Shown: in pieces, positions 6,321 through 9,391 of the stretch | Position numbering within the stretch: the stretch's first letter is position 1 | Layout: every line of letters begins with the position of its first letter | Assembly: GCA_031367345.1 (NCBI GenBank) | Contig: JANLPR010000200.1 | Coordinates: 1-9,391, forward strand | DNA length: 9,391 nt | Source: JADKIH01 sp031367345 | GTDB lineage: Bacteria; Bacteroidota; Bacteroidia; AKYH767-A; 2013-40CM-41-45 | Reading direction: 5' to 3' | Made by a program: the position numbers and the translations under genes | Notes under the pieces: model-generated | Told to the model about the DNA's origin: nothing | The model's database searches: none | What the model saw: only the letters and a program-made list of their open reading frames with translations

Positions 6321-6560
6321 AAGAAAGAATTCCCCCCACTAATAATTAATCCTTCATCCAATCACTACAACCACCCATGCAGTCAATGTTTCCCAAAACT
6401 CCGGCGGTACAATGGCTTATTGTAGTTATTGAATGGGGTTACTGATTTGTTGATAGTACCGTTTGTTAATTTGAATACAGCTCAGCTTCCATCAGGAATT
6501 TACATTTGTAATTTGCGTACTCAACGGAAAACAATTTCGTTTAAATTTTTTAAGAATTAG
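6321..6560 (+). pseudogene. Remnant of a T9SS type A C-terminal sorting domain
   Basis: One frame encodes the tail of a type IX secretion cargo. It reads EFPPLIINPSSNHYN (from about 6333), like the NP-containing start of a Por-secretion domain. It meets a TAG at 6423-6425 and resumes in the same frame with LLNGVTDLLIVPFVNL and then QLPSGIYICNLRTQRKTISF, ending FKFFKN and TAG (6558-6560). The LPSGIY motif followed by a basic C-terminal strand is diagnostic of T9SS type A sorting domains, which are cleaved after export of surface proteins. No start codon, signal peptide or passenger domain precedes it, and the 6370-6425 part is unlike the family, so small frameshifts are likely besides the stop. 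It is convergent with the adhesin gene. It is probably the stump of a larger exported protein cut off by rearrangement. Confidence 0.65.
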
Positions 6561-6675
6561 TTTTCAATTTGTGCTCAACAATTATTATTATTTTAATTTA
6601 TTTTCGAAGATGCTTTTTTGTTGTTGTAAAGAAGCAGCACAAGCACTAAATAGGTGATTGTGCTTTTATACTATT
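6561..6675. other. Convergent intergenic spacer
   Basis: An AT-rich spacer separates the plus-strand T9SS remnant from the end of the minus-strand adhesin gene. Besides the hairpin at 6636-6664, a second imperfect pairing TGCTTTTTT (6611-6619) with AAAGAAGCA (6628-6636) is seen. No gene is supported. Confidence 0.4.
6636..6664. terminator. Candidate terminator hairpin between convergent genes
   Basis: Arms AGCACAA (6636-6642) and TTGTGCT (6658-6664) enclose a 15-base loop, 12 bases beyond the adhesin stop. On the plus strand it is followed by TTTTATA, so termination is better in that direction. For the minus-strand gene the following bases (GCTTCTTT) are only a poor uridine tract. Confidence 0.4.
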
Positions 6676-9391
6676 TTATCTCACCAATGAAACGTGGCCA
6701 ATAAATGAATGGAGTTTTCCCTTCGTGTCATGTATTAATATTTTGTAAATGTAAACGTCCGATTGACATTGCGTACCATTCGATTCGTATGTTCCATCCC
6801 ATGGTTTTAGTTTGTCAGTGCTATGATAAATATTCAATCCCCATCGATCTAAAATAAACAATTCGTAATCTTTCCATCCAATCCCAAATGCATTAAAATT
6901 ATCGTTTACTCCGTCGTGATTTGCAGTAAAAGCATTTGGTATATAAACACTAAATCCTTCACCTATTTCTACATAGCCTCTAACTGTATCAATACATCCG
7001 TTCCGATTTGTTGTTATTAAAGTAACAAGGTAAGTGCCTGTATCTCCATACATGTGATTAGGTTCAACTTGATTGCTTATGCCGCTGCCATCACCAAAAT
7101 CCCAAGAATAGGAAGATGCTCCTGTAGATGTATTTGCAAAGAAAATATTTGGTTGTAGCATCGTAGTTTCAGAAGGGTCAGAAACAAATGATGCATTCGG
7201 AGAAGGATAAACTTCTACCATTTGGTTGATCATTAATGTACTTGTACAACCATAAGTATTTATAACTTGTAATGAGATGTCATATATTCCCGGTTGAGTA
7301 AATGTGTGACTCGGATTTTGAATAGTAGAATGACTCTCATCACCAAACGACCAATTATAAATACTTCCCATCCCTGTCTGAGTTTGATTGTCGAAATTGA
7401 CTGTTACCGGTGAGCAACCATGTGTTCTACCCGGACCAAAATCAACAATAGGCGATGGACTAACAGCAATTATAACTTGCGCTTGTGCTGAAGGTGTACC
7501 ACATCCATCTGTAACAGTAACCGTAAATGTGCTATCATTTACCGGGCTAACAGTTGGATTTGCGCCTGAAATAATTCCACCATTCCAAGAGTAAGTGTAC
7601 ACACCATTACCACCTGTTGCCAATGAATTCAAATTTGCAGAATTCCCTGCACAAATAATTGCCGGAGCTGTAGCATTAATCGTTAACGGAGGGTGAACTG
7701 TGATTGAAATGTTTTGTGTTGCGCTCGGACAACCATTTGCATCAATTATTGAAACGGAATAATTAGTCGAAGCCGAAGGTGAAATTGTTTGAGAAGAATC
7801 GTTTATTCCATTTGACCATGAATAAACATAAGGTGAAATTCCTCCGGATACCGATGCTGTAAGAGTGATATTTTGGCCAATACATAGTGTAGTGGAAGGC
7901 GTGGTAGAAAGTACTAGTTGATTTGGCTGAACGATGTTTAGATTGGCAATCGAAGCACAACCATTAGCGTCAGTAACAATCACAGTATAATTTCCACCTG
8001 CTAAATTATTCGCATTGTTGCTTGTTGAATTTGTTCCAGTCCACTGATAAGAATATGGCGGCGTTCCTCCTATAGGAGTTAAACTCGCACTACCATTGTT
8101 CAATCCATAGCAAGTAACATTTGTTGTAGTTGGATTTAAATTGATCGGAGTTGCAGAATTAATTGTTGCAACATCTGATTCTATACAACCATGACTATCT
8201 GTAACTGTTACGCTATAGTTTCCAATTCCTAGATTGTTGGCAATACTTGATGTGCTTGTTGATCCTGTCCATTGGAAAGAATATGGTGCAGCTCCACCGC
8301 TGGCAATTACAGATGCGCTTCCATCTAATCCACCATTACATGATGCAGGAGTCGACGATGTGGCTAAAGAAATAATTACGCCATCATTTATTACAACATT
8401 AACAGTAGTGGAACAATTATTAGCATCGCTTACCGATACAATATAATTTCCGGCAGCTAGATTTGTAGCACTCGAATTAGTTCCTCCTGTAGGCGACCAT
8501 GAATAAGTGTAAGGTGCAGTTCCTCCGGAAACGCTGATACTTGCTGTGCCATTAGAACCACCATCGCACGAAACATCTGTCGAGTTTTGTAAAAATGCGT
8601 TTGCTCCACCTGTTGAATTAACAGTAACGGATGATGTAGTTGTGCATCCATTTAAATCAGTTGCGATAACATTGTAAGTGCCACTGCTCATATTAAGAAG
8701 CAGTGAATCGTTCGAAGAAATTGTTGGCCAAGAATATTGATAACTTCCGGCTCCTCCGGTTGTATGTACTGTTGCACTTCCATTTGCGTTTCCGCAAACA
8801 GATGGAGTAGTAGTGCTTGTCAATAAAAGCGAAGTTGGTTGTTGAATAGTTACATTGAAAGAACTCTGACATCCATTGGCATCAAAAGCAAATACAGTAT
8901 AACTGCCAGCTGATAAATTGCTAGCTGACGACAAAGTTCCGCCTGAAGGAGTCCAATTATAGGTGTACGGACTGGACCCACCAGTTGCAAGAATTGAGGC
9001 ACTTCCATTATTGCCACCATAACATTGAACATCCACTAATGCATTCAATGTAACAGTTGGGCCTCCTGTATTTAATACTAATGCAGTTGCGCTTGCTGTG
9101 CATCCATTGTTATCAGTACATACAACTGAATAATTTCCTGCTGTAAGTGAATTTGCATTTTGAGTATTACCTCCTGTTGGCGACCATAAATAAGAGAAAG
9201 GAGCTGTTCCCCCTAAACTGGTAGCTTGAGCACTACCATTTGCTGCTCCACAAGCAGATGGTGTAACATTCGTAGAAACAGTCATAGCTATTGGCTGATT
9301 CACTACAACATTCGATGTAGTTGCACATCCGGAAGCATCACTTACGGTAATCGAATAATTGCCGGCAATTAAATTCGTTGCATTAGAATTT
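6676..9391 (-). CDS. SprB-repeat/PKD surface adhesin with gliding-motility (T9SS type B) C-terminal domain, 5' partial
   Basis: The gene is open to the window edge, giving 904 residues (residue 1 at 9390); the GTG at 9303 is not a real start because the frame and a repeat continue through it. Order: end of one SprB-type repeat (9280-9391), six full SprB-type repeats (7909-9279), two Ig-like repeats (7678-7908 and 7444-7677), two PKD domains (7192-7443 and 6955-7191, with YNWSFGDE and YSWDFGDG), then the gliding-motility C-terminal domain (6679-6954). That domain has YIPNAFTANHDGVND, LFILDRWG, WDGTY and DVYIYKI and ends GHVSLVR. It directs export by the type IX system and attachment at the surface. 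Proteins of this kind are large, Thr/Ser/Asn/Gly-rich adhesins used in gliding, attachment or biofilm. The signal peptide and N-terminus are outside the window. No frameshift was seen. Whether the cell glides cannot be told from here. Confidence 0.93.
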   Translation of the reverse strand, partial: NSNATNLIAGNYSITVSDASGCATTSNVVVNQPIAMTVSTNVTPSACGAANGSAQATSLGGTAPFSYLWSPTGGNTQNANSLTAGNYSVVCTDNNGCTASATALVLNTGGPTVTLNALVDVQCYGGNNGSASILATGGSSPYTYNWTPSGGTLSSASNLSAGSYTVFAFDANGCQSSFNVTIQQPTSLLLTSTTTPSVCGNANGSATVHTTGGAGSYQYSWPTISSNDSLLLNMSSGTYNVIATDLNGCTTTSSVTVNSTGGANAFLQNSTDVSCDGGSNGTASISVSGGTAPYTYSWSPTGGTNSSATNLAAGNYIVSVSDANNCSTTVNVVINDGVIISLATSSTPASCNGGLDGSASVIASGGAAPYSFQWTGSTSTSSIANNLGIGNYSVTVTDSHGCIESDVATINSATPINLNPTTTNVTCYGLNNGSASLTPIGGTPPYSYQWTGTNSTSNNANNLAGGNYTVIVTDANGCASIANLNIVQPNQLVLSTTPSTTLCIGQNITLTASVSGGISPYVYSWSNGINDSSQTISPSASTNYSVSIIDANGCPSATQNISITVHPPLTINATAPAIICAGNSANLNSLATGGNGVYTYSWNGGIISGANPTVSPVNDSTFTVTVTDGCGTPSAQAQVIIAVSPSPIVDFGPGRTHGCSPVTVNFDNQTQTGMGSIYNWSFGDESHSTIQNPSHTFTQPGIYDISLQVINTYGCTSTLMINQMVEVYPSPNASFVSDPSETTMLQPNIFFANTSTGASSYSWDFGDGSGISNQVEPNHMYGDTGTYLVTLITTNRNGCIDTVRGYVEIGEGFSVYIPNAFTANHDGVNDNFNAFGIGWKDYELFILDRWGLNIYHSTDKLKPWDGTYESNGTQCQSDVYIYKILIHDTKGKLHSFIGHVSLVR
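7444..9391 (-). repeat. Tandem 76-residue (228-bp) repeat array within the adhesin
   Basis: Each unit runs C-x2-NGSA-x5-GG-x2-PY-x-Y-x-W, a variable Ser/Thr/Asn loop, AGNY-x-V, then D-x-NGC. Unit limits: 9052-9279, 8821-9051, 8590-8820, 8365-8589, 8137-8364, 7909-8136, 7678-7908 and 7444-7677, plus a partial unit at the edge. First cysteines fall at residues 47, 123, 199, 275, 351, 427, 503 and 580 (spacing 76, last 77); each is followed 50 or 51 residues later by a second cysteine. The last two units lose the NGSA and PY signatures in part but keep the period. The DNA copies have diverged, so the array is old rather than a fresh amplification. Confidence 0.85.

Noticed and set aside
7444..9391. 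CRISPR-like periodicity from regular 228-bp units
   Set aside because: The period comes from coding repeats in one long open frame; there are no short identical repeats with unique spacers.

Overview
The window looks like a low-GC Bacteroidota chromosome (Chitinophagales, Sphingobacteriales or Flavobacteriales-like). The evidence is a SprB-type adhesin ending in a gliding-motility/type IX secretion (T9SS) C-terminal domain, a second decayed T9SS sorting domain, promoters of the TTG-N19-TAnnTTTG type, weak Shine-Dalgarno sequences, and a long RecQ with a C-terminal extension. No rRNA, tRNA or CRISPR array was recognised.

Layout. Positions 1-431 (minus) hold the N-terminal half of a KdsD/KpsF arabinose-5-phosphate isomerase. 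It is divergent from recQ (563-2746, plus), which ends in a strong hairpin terminator at 2769-2806. A gene-poor stretch of about 850 bp follows (2810-3665). Next comes a compact minus-strand operon: an XRE-ImmA/IrrE fusion (4163-5242) whose stop overlaps the start of a PIN-domain protein (3666-4166) by ATGA. Upstream of it are a clear Bacteroidota promoter and three copies of a GTTGAC/GTCAAC half-site. The pair resembles a toxin-antitoxin or defence module with a proteolytically controlled regulator.

Positions 5350-6560 are a mosaic. They contain a long imperfect palindrome (5350-5462) reminiscent of an integron attC or extended palindromic repeat. After it lies the 3' end of a group II intron (domains V and VI, about 5607-5676) with a changed catalytic triad and no reverse transcriptase gene. 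Then come a small orphan two-TM protein gene (5719-6285) and an in-frame-interrupted remnant of a T9SS type A sorting domain (about 6321-6560).

The right part (6676-9391, minus) is the C-terminal 904 residues of a large secreted adhesin: one partial and six complete SprB-type repeats, two Ig-like repeats, two PKD domains and a type B T9SS C-terminal domain. Its repeats keep an almost exact 76-residue (228-bp) period marked by paired cysteines. It continues beyond the window.

Overall, housekeeping genes on the left and a surface adhesin on the right flank an accessory island (about 3.6-6.6 kb) with a regulatory/toxin-like operon and debris of mobile and exported-protein sequences. The most promising candidate for a less described system is the XRE-ImmA/PIN operon with its operator set.
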